Shown: piece after piece, positions 34,203 through 44,440 of the stretch
Numbering within the stretch: position 1 is the first letter of the stretch
Layout of the letters: each line of letters opens with the position of its first letter
Assembly (NCBI GenBank): GCA_035578175.1
Contig: JAQMRL010000002.1
Location: 102,526,748-102,590,747, forward strand
Length of the DNA: 64,000 nt
Direction of reading: 5' to 3'
Source: Catonia carolina
Lineage: Eukaryota; Arthropoda; Insecta; Hemiptera; Achilidae
Translations under genes and position numbers: made by a program
The notes under the pieces: model-generated
The model's database searches: none
Told to the model about the DNA's origin: nothing
The model's input: only the letters and a program-made list of their open reading frames with translations

Positions 34203-34305
34203 CAACCTAGAGGTAAAGGTAGGTCTAGAGGTAAAGTCGTCACCAAAATCAGCTGTTTAACAGCTGATTTTCGGAGATGAAGGTTCCTGGTTCAAATACT
34301 AGTAA
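34203..34305 (+). mobile_element. S4 SINE 'a', 5' part
   Basis: Head of an S4 element (AGGTCTAGAGGTAAAGTCG, GTCACCAAAATCAGC, B-box GGTTCAAATAC) that stops at AATACTAGTAA (34295-34305). Its body resumes at 34982 after two complete S4 copies. It carries a private A in AAATACTAG, where other copies read AAATCCTAG. Confidence 0.9.
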
Positions 34306-34643
34306 CCCACCGGGTTGGTCTAGAGGTAAAGTCGTCGCCGCGAGTCAGCTGTTCAACAGCTGATTTTCGGAGACGAAGGTTCCTGGTTCAAATCCTAGTA
34401 AAGGTAGTTACTTTTATACGGATTTGAATACTAGGCAGTGGTTACCGGTGTACTTTGATGGTTGGGGTTTAATTAGCCATACTCTCTCAGGAATGGTCGG
34501 CCTGGGTCTGTACAAGACTACACCTCATTTACACGTCATACACATCATCCTCATCTCATTGGGTCATGGGGTTGCTTATTGTTCTGAATTGAACAGATTG
34601 CAACGTACACAAATTAGGAATAAAAAAAAAAAAATACTAGTAA
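34306..34643 (+). mobile_element. S4 SINE 'b', inserted in S4a
   Basis: Complete S4 from CCCACCGGGTTGGTCTAGAGG to an A-run, followed by AATACTAGTAA at 34633-34643, an exact copy of the 11 bp before it at 34295-34305. Its own B-box region reads AAATCCTAGTAAAGG and its head reads GTCGCCGCGAGTCAGC, so it is neither a duplicate of 'a' nor of 'c'. Confidence 0.93.
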
Positions 34644-34981
34644 CCCACCGGGTTGGTCTAGAGGTAAAGTCGTCGCCAAAATCAGTTGTTTAACAGCTGA
34701 TTTTGGGAGACGAAGGTTCCTGGTTCAAATCCTAGTAAAGGTAGTTACTTTTTTACGGATTTGAATACTAGACAGTGATTGCCGGTGTACTTTGATGGTT
34801 GGGGTTCAATTAACCATACTCTCTCAGGAGTGGTCGACCTGGGTCTGCACAAGACTACACCTCATTTACACGTCATACACATCATCCTCATCTCATTGGG
34901 TCATGGGGTTGCTTATTGTTTTGAATTGAACAGATTGCAACGTACACATATTTAGGAATTAAAAAAAAAAAATACTAGTAA
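34644..34981 (+). mobile_element. S4 SINE 'c', inserted at the same site
   Basis: Complete S4, again starting CCCACCGGG and ending in an A-run, followed by a third AATACTAGTAA at 34971-34981. Its head has the GTCGCCAAAATCAG variant seen in 'a' and not in 'b'. Internally it reads AAATCCTAGTAAAGG, so the A-variant target motif belongs to 'a'. Confidence 0.93.
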
Positions 34982-35210
34982 AGGTAGTTATTTTTATTCG
35001 GATTTGAATACTAGACAGTGGTTACCGGTTTACTTTGATGGTTGGGGTTCAATTAACCATACTTTCTCAAAAAAAAAGGTCGGCCTGAGTCTGTACAAGA
35101 CTACACCTCATTTACACGTCATACACATCATCCTCATCTCATTGGGTCATGGAGTTGCTTATTGTTCTCAATTGCAACGTATACAGATTAGGAATTAAAA
35201 AAATAAAATC
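34982..35210 (+). mobile_element. S4 SINE 'a', 3' part
   Basis: Continues AGGTAGTTATTTTTATTCGG, GACAGTGGTTACCGGTTTAC, an internal A-run replacing GGAGT, ACACGTCATACACATCATCC and an A-rich tail. With 34203-34305 it makes one complete S4. Confidence 0.9.
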
Positions 35211-35733
35211 TAATGATGATTACTGGGACAAGTGTAAAATAACCTTTTAAATTGCCCCAGCGTGATTGATTTAATGTCTGAATTAAATGGAAGAATTTGT
35301 TCGTGTTTGTTTACATTACGTTTTATTTAATTGTTATTAAACTTCCTCTGGAAAGTTTTTCTGTAGCATCAGTTTAAATAAGTAAATTGAATATTAAAAC
35401 TCTTAATTATGTAAATCTGTTGGAAAATTTTTGTGAAAATTGGCGCTACTGTTTTATATTCTGATAGCGATTTGGCCATTGTACGGTAGTGTTGCCTGTG
35501 CTGGTAAAGCCATTGGGTCACTCCCACATCCGTTGTCTGTCGATTTGGGCTTGCTTCGACTGGTTATTTTGCTAATGGCTGAGTTCCGAATTAATTGCTC
35601 TGTTGCATACCCAAGTTCTCATTATCCGTTATCGATTTAATTAGTTAGAATTCTATTGTTTCTGTCTCTCTTTCTCTACATACTGTCAGTCTACAGAACA
35701 GCACTTGATTGTTTTAACTCAATTGTGTCCAAT
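35211..35733. other. Intergenic stretch
   Basis: Includes a frame at 35440-35640 that opens with TTG and has no recognisable motif. Nothing else seen. Confidence 0.4.
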
Positions 35734-36508
35734 TAAAAAAATCTGGTGTGAAACACTCACAAAACTTTCTCTTGCCAATCTAAATAATTAACAATAAACC
35801 TAACATTAGTAACAAAACATTAGAAATAAACAAAAAACTGACCTCAATAAATATCACCTTATTTTAATCATGAGTGACAGACGCAAAATGAAAATCGACC
35901 TCAGTTTGGCTTAAAAATACGGAAAATCATTCTTTCACGCTAAACTAGGCTCTGTAGAGAAAAATGTTTTAAATAAAAAATGTAGATCTTTTAATTTACC
36001 GTAAATTTTATTGTATACATTTTTGTCGTAAAATGCATACTAAGGCCGAAATCTTAAAAAAATAGATTTTTCATACGTTTTCGTGAGAAAAAAACAGAAA
36101 ATCGTTTTTTACCGCTAAACTAAGCACTCTACAAAAAAGCGTTTGAAACAAAAGTTGTAGGATTTTAAATTGTGTACAACTTAATTTATTACATAAATTT
36201 TTGCGCTAAAATGCATATTAAAGCCGTAATCTTAAAAAAATAATTTTTTTACGTGAAAACAGTCTCACCAAGAATTTCAGCAAACATGGCGCCTACCCTA
36301 TCTTGTAGAGCATAAAAACTTTAATAGACCAGGAGATTTTAAAACAAATCGTAGTACCAGTTTTTGAGAAAATCGCAAAAAAGTGAAAAATTACACAAAC
36401 TACTACTTCTGGTTGACCGATTTTAATGAAAATGTTCGTGTCGGGTCCGGTAGTGGTATGTAACTTAAGTTTCAAGTTTGTACGATGTTCCGTTCTTGAG
36501 ATATTCTG

Positions 36509-36571
<63 letters not shown>

Positions 36572-36672
36572 CAATCGCTAAAAACATGTTTTTTTGGGTT
36601 CAGGGGGTCTGAAAACGTGTAGATCCGGTGAAAACTCGATTTCGAAAAATCGACATGAAAACAATTCTTCCC
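35734..36672 (-). mobile_element. H element, copy 7, right-hand part split by a LINE
   Basis: Plus-strand reading: stem-loop end TCTGGTGTGAAACACTCAC, ACTTTCTCTTGCC, internal units, CTTCTGGTTGACCGATT, GTTCCGTTCTTGAGATATTC and a 29-unit (CA)n at 36511-36568, the longest in the window. GACCAATCGC, GGGTTCAGGGGGTCTGAAAA and TCGACATGAAAACA follow, then the break at 36672. The missing end is at 41251-41295. Confidence 0.92.
36664..36672. repeat. Target-site duplication of the jockey LINE, left
   Basis: ATTCTTCCC (possibly extending to the following T) matches 41251-41259 and is part of the H7 sequence, as the aligned H copies read AATACTTTCCTTCC here. Confidence 0.85.
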
Positions 36673-36717
36673 TCAACATCAACTGGGACACCCGCCCCTT
36701 CATCAACGTCAGCATCG

Positions 36718-37935
36718 ATGGAGGTACATGAGGACGAATCTGGATTCACCATCGTCCAACGAAAGCGTGTCCGGACGGACTCAGGTGGCATGTTACAAAA
36801 TTCTACTCCTATTGCAACCTCACCCCCAGAAACGACCCCCCGTAGGAACAAAGTTCCTCCGTTCGTATTCCGCGCCCCTGCCAACTGGGCTGCACTTACA
36901 AAAATTCTCAACACCCACCTTTCGGAGTCATACATGGTCACGACACGTGGCAATTCCTACTCCTTGTTCACGAAGCACATTGGGGACTTCCAAAAGTGCA
37001 AGACTGTCCTCCTTTCGGAGGGCATAAACTTCCACACATATTATACGAATGAGCCTGATGAGGTTAAGGTGGCAATCAAAGGGTTACACTCTTCGTTTCA
37101 ACCCGAAGAGGTAAAACTGTTCCTCGCTGAGCGTGGTTTCGAGGTGAACCACTGCCAGAACATAACTGGCCGAGCTGGCAGGCCAATTAACGTATTCCTC
37201 GTTAAGTTGCGCAAATCACCTCGCTTCGAGGACATATACAAGGTCGATACGATCTTTAACATTGAAGTGACCGTGGAGGCCTTCCGCCCACGGCCGGGTC
37301 TGCCACAATGTTTTAAATGTCAACGATACGGACACTCGTCCGTCAATTGCAACCATGAGTTGCGCTGCGTCAAGTGCGGCGGAAAGCACGACGCCGCTCA
37401 ATGCGAAGGAAAGTTAATTGAACAGCCTCGTTGCTGTAATTGCAATGGCCAGCACCCTGCTAGTTACCGGGGGTGCCCATTGCACGTTCGGCTCCTTGCC
37501 GAGAGGCGCAAAGCTGCCGCCCAGACGACGGCCGCCCCCTCATCAGCTCCGTCTACCGCCAAGACCCAGGCGTCACAATCCCAGCCTTCTTCCTCTTCTT
37601 CCCCTCCTACCCAGAGGAGCTACAATAAGACGATCTACAAGAAGGCTCCTGTGCACAGGGCCACACCCAAGACTCAGTTTCCGACTTCTGAGTGGTCCCA
37701 CCACTCAGTGCCATCCAAGCCGGTCTTTTCGGAAAGGGAGTTTCCGCCACTCCCGGCTAAAAAAGTCCCTCCTCAGGACAGCACTACATTCGATTTTACT
37801 AAGATTGTCCAGTTCCTAACCTCCCCTAAGTTTCTCGCTTGGGTGGCTAACATTCTTCCTCAACTCGCATCCATTAGCTCCGCCTCTGAAGCTTTCTCTG
37901 TCTTTGCCTCATCTCTGCCCTCCCTTCTCTTGTAA
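36718..37935 (+). CDS. LINE ORF1, gag-like RNA-binding protein with three CCHC knuckles
   Basis: A 405-residue frame from ATG 36718 to TAA 37935. Proteins of this class coat the element RNA and form the RNP needed for retrotransposition. The middle part, roughly 37080-37290, resembles the C2HC-associated domain (PRE_C2HC) of jockey ORF1 proteins (VKVAIKGLHSSFQPEEVK, INVFLVKL). Three knuckles follow at 37309-37490: CFKCQRYGHSSVNC (C-x2-C-x4-H-x4-C), CVKCGGKHDAAQC (C-x2-C-x3-H-x4-C) and CNCNGQHPASYRGC-type (C-x2-C-x3-H-x6-C). The tail is rich in S, P, T and Q. The frame is open further upstream to ATG 36655, which lies in H7. The stop overlaps the ORF2 start in TAATG. N-terminal truncation is possible. 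Confidence 0.9.
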   Translation: MEVHEDESGFTIVQRKRVRTDSGGMLQNSTPIATSPPETTPRRNKVPPFVFRAPANWAALTKILNTHLSESYMVTTRGNSYSLFTKHIGDFQKCKTVLLSEGINFHTYYTNEPDEVKVAIKGLHSSFQPEEVKLFLAERGFEVNHCQNITGRAGRPINVFLVKLRKSPRFEDIYKVDTIFNIEVTVEAFRPRPGLPQCFKCQRYGHSSVNCNHELRCVKCGGKHDAAQCEGKLIEQPRCCNCNGQHPASYRGCPLHVRLLAERRKAAAQTTAAPSSAPSTAKTQASQSQPSSSSSPPTQRSYNKTIYKKAPVHRATPKTQFPTSEWSHHSVPSKPVFSEREFPPLPAKKVPPQDSTTFDFTKIVQFLTSPKFLAWVANILPQLASISSASEAFSVFASSLPSLLL

Positions 37936-37937
37936 TG
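37933..37937 (+). promoter_or_regulatory. TAATG stop-start junction between ORF1 and ORF2
   Basis: The ORF1 stop TAA (37933-37935) shares its last A with the ORF2 start ATG (37935-37937). The same UAAUG arrangement is known from the R1-clade element SART1, where ORF2 is translated by termination-reinitiation. Applying that mechanism here is inference. Confidence 0.8.
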
Positions 37938-40602
37938 CGTTTTCGCATTATGTCATGGAATGGCAATGGCATCCTTCGCAAACGTAACGATCTACTACGG
38001 GTACTGACGGATTACGACATTGACATTGCTCTTCTACAGGAAACTAAACTTCTACCTACTACTCGCTTTCGCCTATCCCCCTACATTGTGTATCGTGTCG
38101 ACCGCCCTGGCGCTGTCGCCCCAGCAGGGGGGGGTAGCTATTCTAATACATAAAAGACATGTTCATAACTTACTTGACACGGCCCCTATTCCTTCACTTG
38201 AACATGTCGCTGTTTCGGTGCCTCTCTTCTCGCGTCTGGTTACTTTCATTTCGGTTTACCGCCCCCCGACTGCCCATTTCCACCCTGCAGCCCTTGCTAC
38301 GCTCTTCGACCAACGTCAACCTGTGTTTGCAGCTGGTGATTGGAACAGCAAACACACGGACCTCGGCTGCCGAACAACGAACCTTGCTGGTACCGAACTC
38401 CTATCCTTCCTCGAGCAGTGTCCTTTATCGTTAGCGCTCCATGTGCCTGACACCCCGACTAGGGTGCCCCCAGTCACTCATCACTTTCCTGATATCCTTG
38501 ACTATGCTATTTCTCTCGATCTCGCCTCCGCCCCTGACATCGATGTATTGCCCGAATTGAATTCTGATCACCTCCCGGTTCTGTTTACTTTCACGTCCTC
38601 GACTGCTCGTATTCCGGTCCCGCCTCCTTCTCTGAAGATCTGCTGGCGTTCTTTCTATGCCTCAGTTGCCTCCGTACTCCCGCCTGAACCCCCTACTATT
38701 ACCACAGTAACTGAGCTTGAGTCCCATCTTGATTCCCTCACTGCGATACTTTCCGATTCTATTGCCCAGAACTCACACCCACGCCCGCCTCGCACTAGGT
38801 CGTCACTTCCAACTGTTGTTAAAGCAGCAATCGCCGATAGACGTCGCTTTCGACGGCTCTGGCAGCGCACCAGAGATCCACATCATCGGGATCTATTCAA
38901 CGGTGCCGCCGCCAGGTGCAAACTGCTACTCGATGGTCTCCGGTGTAGTCAGTGGGAGGACTACCTTCATCGAGTATCTGACGACGGAAGACCATGGGAG
39001 GCTACACGTCGTTTGTTGTCGACCCAGAGGAAGTCGCATCCTCTGATGACACCTAATGGTTTGACTTATTCTGCGCAGGCGATTGCTGACACTTTCGCTT
39101 CGCATTTTGAACGACATTTTGTTGCCCCTCCGCCCGTTCATCATGACCAGGATGAACTCATTAATGACGAAGTCAACTTAACGCTTTCTGACCCTACACC
39201 CTGTCACATGCAGCCCTTCACAGAGGATGATGTCACCTCTGTAATTTCCTCGATCAACCCGCGTAAGGCCCCTGGTCCTGATAATGTCTCTGGATACGCC
39301 ATCCTTAATTCCCCGCCAGATCTAAAGCTTCATCTTTTGGCAATTTTCAATGCAGTGTTGGCGCTGCAGCATTTCCCCTCTTCGTGGAAGGTTTCCAAAA
39401 TCATTACTATTCTGAAGCCCCACAAACCTCCGACTGATCCCGAAAGTTATAGGCCAATTTCCCTTTTACCGATCCTGTCCAAATTATTCGAAAGGCTTCT
39501 TCTCCCGCGCCTGCGTCCTGTTGTTGATTCTGTTCTTCCTCCTGAGCAATTTGGTTTTCGTCAAGGACACTCCACAACTACCCAACTCCTCCGCATCGTC
39601 ACGGCACTTGTGGATGCCAGAAATTCCCACTGCGACACGACGGCTGTGCTGCTCGATTTTAGGGCTGCATTTGACCGCGTCTGGCATGTGAGCCTCCTTT
39701 ACAAGCTGGCACAATTTTTCCCCCCCTCAACTGTACGCTTACTTCATTCCTACCTTATTGGGAGACAATTCCAAGTCTCTGTCACTATTCCTCAGTTCCA
39801 CATGGTCATGTCCCCACTCACCCCTTCGTCCGCGGGTGTACCTCAGGGCTCGGTCCTTGGGCCCATCCTCTATCTTATGTACACCTTCGATTTCCCTGTC
39901 CGTGATTCAATCCAATTCGGACTGTTTGCCGATGACGCTATTCTGTACCGTCACGGCAGATGCCTCCGCCTCAATTGCCGCGCGCTTCAAACTCAACTTT
40001 TAGACGTCACGAGCTGGTGTCGTGTCTGGAGACTGTCACTTAACCCCACCAAATGCGAAGCAATCCATTTTACATTAAAACGCAACGTTCCTCCGCCTCT
40101 ACGATTGGAAGGGGAACTCCTCCCATGCCAGAACAGCGTCAGATATCTAGGGGTTAACCTAGATAAACGACTGACACTTCGGCAGCACATTGACAACAAG
40201 CTTAGCAAGGGTAGGGCCCTGTTCGCTTTACTCGTCCCTTTGTTCATTTCTACTGCATACTCCTCAAAACTGAAACTTCTGATGTACTCCTCCATTCTAC
40301 GTCCTTTCCTTTTGTACGGGTCGCCGGTATGGTGGCCCTTTCTCTCCAAGACCAACAAAAAACGTACTTCAGCATACCAGAACAAAGTCCTCCGTTGCAT
40401 CACAAAGTTTCACTATCTTATCTCCAATCGCATCGTACACGAACACCTTCTCTTCCCCTCTATGGAGGACTTTATTTACAATACCTCGAAACGGCTCCAC
40501 GACGCCGGGAAAACTGACGGACCCCAGATCATTCAGGACTTGTACCGACGCCCACATCCGCCCGAAGTCTTTATGCCATTACCATTCCACGACTTTATCT
40601 AA
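37935..40602 (+). pseudogene. LINE ORF2, endonuclease-reverse transcriptase, one frameshift
   Basis: About 888 codons in two frames. The first part (37935-38134) has MSWNGNG and QETKL, the N and E motifs of AP-type endonuclease. A run of eight G (38127-38134) shifts the frame by one, and the rest (to 40602) continues with GDWNSKHTDLG (D and N at 38338-38346) and SDHLPV (SDH at 38563-38571). RT blocks follow: RKAPGPDN, YRPISLLPILSK, EQFGFRQGHST, LDFRAAFDRVWH, GVPQGSVLGP, FADD at 39925-39936 (YADD box with F) and VRYLGVNLD. The C-terminal SSILRPFLLYGSPVWWP and QNKVLRCI are typical of the jockey clade. The enzyme would nick target DNA and reverse-transcribe the element RNA. One indel in a homopolymer is the only visible damage and could be a sequencing error. 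Confidence 0.93.
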
Positions 40603-41250
40603 ATTCCAGTATGACCCACTTATCAAAATTTTGAGTTGCCACATTTTTATTCCGCCCTGTATTCCTCTTATATACCCATGCCCCTTCATCTACTTGTATG
40701 ACTCACGCCCCCCAGTTGGTAGTAGTCCCCATGTTCCTATGCATAATCACTCCACTACGGTGAAAAGAGCCGCCATTTTAAATTATTAAACACTTAGAAA
40801 ATAAAAGGCCGGTGATTATGCCAAACTCTACCCTTTCCGTCTCCCCTAAAATCATATACTAACCCCTACCTAAAATTGTACCATTTGTCCACGTTAAGTA
40901 CGGTGCGTGCCTTCCCCTCCTCAAGACAATAAAACTCCCACATAACTGAAAAAGGCCACTGAAAAACAAAAAAAAGAAAAGAGCCGCTCTTAAACCCACT
41001 TGTCCCTTAATATAAATTTTCATCCACGAGTAACTTCTTAAAATACATTACCTCCTTTGAAGTCCCAGTCCCAATCCCGCAAGAGCCAGAATCCTATTTC
41101 CTAATTTTAAACTATAAAATTCCCCCTAAATTTCATGAGGTTGCAATTATTCGGTAAAATTGTTCCCCGAGCGACCAGGTGTTCCTTAACACGATGTCGC
41201 CATCATAGGGCTTCTCAGCCCTCTCAACCAGGATTCAGGATTCAGGATTC
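40603..41250 (+). other. LINE 3' untranslated region and heptamer tail
   Basis: C- and A-rich non-coding sequence after the ORF2 stop, with an AATAAA at about 40928. It ends in three tandem AGGATTC units (41230-41250) directly before the target duplication. Jockey-clade elements usually end in poly(A); short tandem repeats are more common in I, R1 or RTE elements, so this tail is unusual. Confidence 0.85.
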
Positions 41251-41295
41251 ATTCTTCCCTTCCTATATATTCATATAGGCAAGAGAAAGTAAAAA
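41251..41295 (-). mobile_element. H element, copy 7, left-hand end, with right LINE target duplication
   Basis: ATTCTTCCC at 41251-41259 repeats 36664-36672. Then TTCCTATATATTCATATAGG and GGCAAGAGAAAGT plus AAAAAG complete H7. Confidence 0.92.
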
Positions 41296-42721
41296 GAATG
41301 CGCGTGTGGGTTCGATATCTGTTATGTTTGTTAAAGCCGAATTTCCCATTCCTGAATTTTTTTAAATTTTTGTGTGAATGTAAATAAAATATTTAATTCC
41401 TGGCTTAGATTTAAAATCGTAATACTTAAAAACCCACTGTAGTCGCTAATGAATAAGCTGTCCATACGATTACAAACAAAACATTTTATAGGCCTACTGT
41501 ATTATTCTGGGACAGGTAAAAAACTTGTTAAATAGCAAAGTTTTAGCGTACGTGAAAATAATAATATATAGTACTGATTTTAGTAAATATACCCTTATCC
41601 TTGGACTGTGTGTAAAAAACCACTTTCAAAAATAATAGTCTTTTAATAAAAAATTAAAACAAGGTTGCATTTCTGAAGATTCCAATAGAAAATCATCTAT
41701 CTTTTTTGAACCGTGTTTAATTGCCACATCAATTTCAAAGTCGTGGATTGCAATTAACCTAAAAAAGCATTTCAGAAATGCAATTCATATTATGTTATAC
41801 TTTTCTTTTAATTTATTGTATTGTAATAATTTATGCATCTTTTGTAATTTTGTAATTTGTAAATGACAATGTTCTACTTGTAGTTAGTATGAACTAAAAA
41901 GTTTAAGTACTGTCTTTAGTGAGAAACCCCTGTTACTTCAGATACTTATCAACTTTTACTTTTCCCTGACTTAATAAAATAGTAATAATGTAACAATATT
42001 ACGAACTTGCTAAGTTTTCAATTACGTTTTAATTTAATATTCACATTTAAGACCCCATGAAGCCTAAAAAGTGATTTGCCGTGCATATCGGTCAGTATGT
42101 GTATTGTGTTTCTTATTCTTTCTGAAATGAAAAATGCTATGATTAAGTTGATACTCAAAAACTTAGCTTCTTAACCAACCCTTTGAAGTCTTTTTAAAAT
42201 TAAGCATGTAACGCCAAAATTAAAAGTACTTTATATTAGCCTTGGATCGGAACAGGATGCGTGCGCTGTTGTAACTCGGCTCGAGTACTAAACGGTATTG
42301 ATACAAGTACTTTAATCTTTAATCACCAGTGCCTATACAGAAATACCAAGAAAGATTATTATTCTCACTGTACACTAGGCGAACCTTACGAGACTGATAA
42401 ATTTGTACCTGATAAAAGCGAGTTTTACGAACAGAAGAGCTGCACTACTGCACCTCCTACAGCGATCTTTAGCCTACTATTATACTTGAATAACCGCACT
42501 GTACACCCTCACCTGGTGTGTAGTAAGGACGTTTAAAAAAAAATTATAGTAGTAAATATAAAAACCAGTGTTCGCATTCGTCACGGCGGTTCTTAATTGA
42601 TTTTTTTTCTCTACCTGTACTACTCTACAATTTAGAATCTGATTTATGCACATTGTACTGCTAATAATATTTCTATAATGCAATAAACAACTATTTTTTA
42701 ATCTACAATTGACGATGTAAA
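41296..42721. other. Intergenic stretch
   Basis: A weak tail-alpha-like piece (GTAGTCGCTAATGAATAAGC) at about 41440-41480 suggests a lost S2 SINE. The rest is AT-rich with no recognisable gene. Confidence 0.4.
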
Positions 42722-42900
42722 AAAAAATCAGATCGCCTTTATGCGTCAGTGGTTAGTGTGCTAAGCGGAGGTCTCGGGTTCTATTCTTGGCTGAGTCTGA
42801 AAAGTTATAAAATGTTCTGACCACCCACCGTTCCTTAACCCAAAATTTTCGCTAATGATCAGAATGTTTAAAATATACGTTGATTTTTTTACTTTATTTA
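42722..42900 (+). mobile_element. S2 SINE, copy 5 (diverged)
   Basis: GATCGCCTTTATGCGTCAGTG, B-box GGTTCTATTCT, CCACCGTTCCTTAACCC and a damaged tail alpha (TTTCGCTAATGATCAG). Confidence 0.8.
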
Positions 42901-42924
42901 AAGTCACTTCAAGATCGTGTTTAT

Positions 42925-43345
42925 AATCTATAACGTTGGGTTATGGAAAACACTCAAGAAGATCTATTTAGAGGAGGTTCAGGCCTTTCAAATGTGGTGC
43001 TACTGCAGGAAGTAGCACATTCCGTGGACAGACAGAATAAGAAATAGAGATGTGCTTGATAAAATGGGCAAAGAATGTGAGTTGGTTAAGACAGTGAAGA
43101 AGAGAAAACTTCAATATCTTGGACTTGTGATTAAAGGTCCTAAATATCACATCTTACAATATTAATCATGCAGTGGAAGATAAAGGGCAAGCGGAACGTT
43201 GGGGGACGTCGGGCATCTGGTTAAAGAACTTGAGGGACTGATTTGGTTGCCGCACTACGGAACAGTTCCATACAGCAACAAATAACGTCCTCGTAATGAT
43301 GATTTTCGACCTCCAATAGGAGAAGGACTTTAAGAAGAAGGCAAT
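42925..43345 (+). pseudogene. LINE ORF2 C-terminal remnant with (AAG)n-type tail
   Basis: Reads VQAFQMWCYCRK, HIPWTDRIRNRDVLDKMGKE then CELVKTVKKRKLQYLG. It matches the better-preserved copy at 54640-55080 (PWTDRVTNTEVLRRMSKK, KCRKLEYLGHIM). It ends near 43345 in AAGAAGAAGG. Stops and an early frame loss show that it is dead. Both copies lack everything upstream of the C-terminal domain, as 5'-truncated LINE insertions do. Confidence 0.8.
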
Positions 43346-44276
43346 TTAAAAGGTTTCTAATTATCGGGTTATTAAAGTGATTTATCTCTATATTTTGCGT
43401 TAATCGAGAATTTGGAAATAATAACGATGGGTAACGATAAATCTGAATTTGAAGAAGAAAGATTTGAAAATGGTTGACCGGAATTATTCCAGTGAAAACT
43501 TTGACCAAATTAGGAAAATAAACATGAAGCTTAGCAAGAAAGTACAAACATTTATAATGGAATAATTGGTAATAGTTAATTATTTCTGGTAGTAGTTGTA
43601 TTAGTTTTGAAGGCCTTTTTTAAATGAATTAATCGATTTGTAACGCCGTGCAATAATAATTTATTATTTTTATTTTTATTGTTATTTAGCTAATACAAAT
43701 AATATAACTACTGTATTAAGTTTTGTACTGTAGTACGTTAACAATTCCGTGACTGTTTTAGTATTAGTACGCTAAACCTATAATAGTTATTGTACGAATC
43801 AGTAGTAACAATAACCGTAACCACTGCGAATGAGGTCAACATTGAAATAACCGTCAACCACTAACTATGCATTTTGTCTATGCCGTATATGTATATATGC
43901 TACAACTACTACCGAACAATGTCAATTGTGGTTTGAGTTTACAAGTAATCAACTCTTCATATGACTACATTATATTGCAATTGTATTGCTTCTATGAAAT
44001 TCTCTAATATTCATCAGACATATGTACTAGTATTTTGTTTCTTAAATGCTTCACTTTTCGATTTTTTCCAAGTCAGAAGTTCTTGAAATCATTATTTTTA
44101 GGGAAGGGTATATCAAGTTATCCTAGCTGAATTAACTACTGAAACTTATAGTACTATAATAAGGAAATAAAATAATATAATCAAATTAATACATTAATTC
44201 ATTCATTCGGTTGCTGTACTAGACGGTAGCGGTCACGCGTAGCTTCTGTGAGATATAATATTATGAGTGATGACGT
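43346..44276. other. Intergenic stretch
   Basis: AT-rich; nothing recognisable. Confidence 0.4.
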
Positions 44277-44440
44277 AGCCCGTTGGCGTATTGGTTAGCG
44301 CAACTGGCTTCTACGCCGGGGTCCCGAATTCGATTCCCGGTCAGGCCTGGGATTTTTTTCTTCACGCATTTTCATATATCATCATTCTCCACCGTCTGTA
44401 TTAGCAGAAATTGCAAAACGGTCAGACGTAAAAAAAAATA
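44277..44440 (+). mobile_element. S3 SINE, copy 5 (reference-quality)
   Basis: GCCCGTTGGCGTATTGGTTAG, CAACTGGCTTCTACGCCGGG, B-box GATTCGATTCC, CGGTCAGGCCTGGGATTTTT, TTTTCATATATCATCATTCT and tail beta CCACCGTCTGTATTAGCAG...CGGTCAGACGTAAAA. Confidence 0.9.

Larger units (their letters stand above)
36673..41250 (+). mobile_element. Jockey-clade non-LTR retrotransposon, nearly full length
   Basis: A 4.6-kb LINE inserted in H7 with a 9-10-bp target duplication. It carries ORF1 (gag-like, three zinc knuckles), ORF2 (AP-type endonuclease, reverse transcriptase), a ~650-bp 3' untranslated region and a tail of three AGGATTC units in place of poly(A). It is far richer in C and G than its surroundings, the only long coding block in the window and very lightly damaged, so it inserted recently in relative terms. 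Its 5' end is either a very short leader or a truncation, since only about 45 bp precede the first element-encoded ATG. Confidence 0.95.

Noticed and set aside
34424..35198. Repeated frames starting MNTRQWLPVYFDG
   Set aside because: Translations of the S4 SINE body (also near 9674 and 28172); SINEs are non-coding, and the starts are not ATG in most copies.
36600..36953. 117-codon minus-strand frame
   Set aside because: It lies antisense to LINE ORF1, has no recognisable domain and no codon bias of its own; a shadow frame of GC-rich coding DNA.
39993..40403. 136-codon minus-strand frame
   Set aside because: Antisense to the RT part of ORF2, which has clear motifs on the plus strand.
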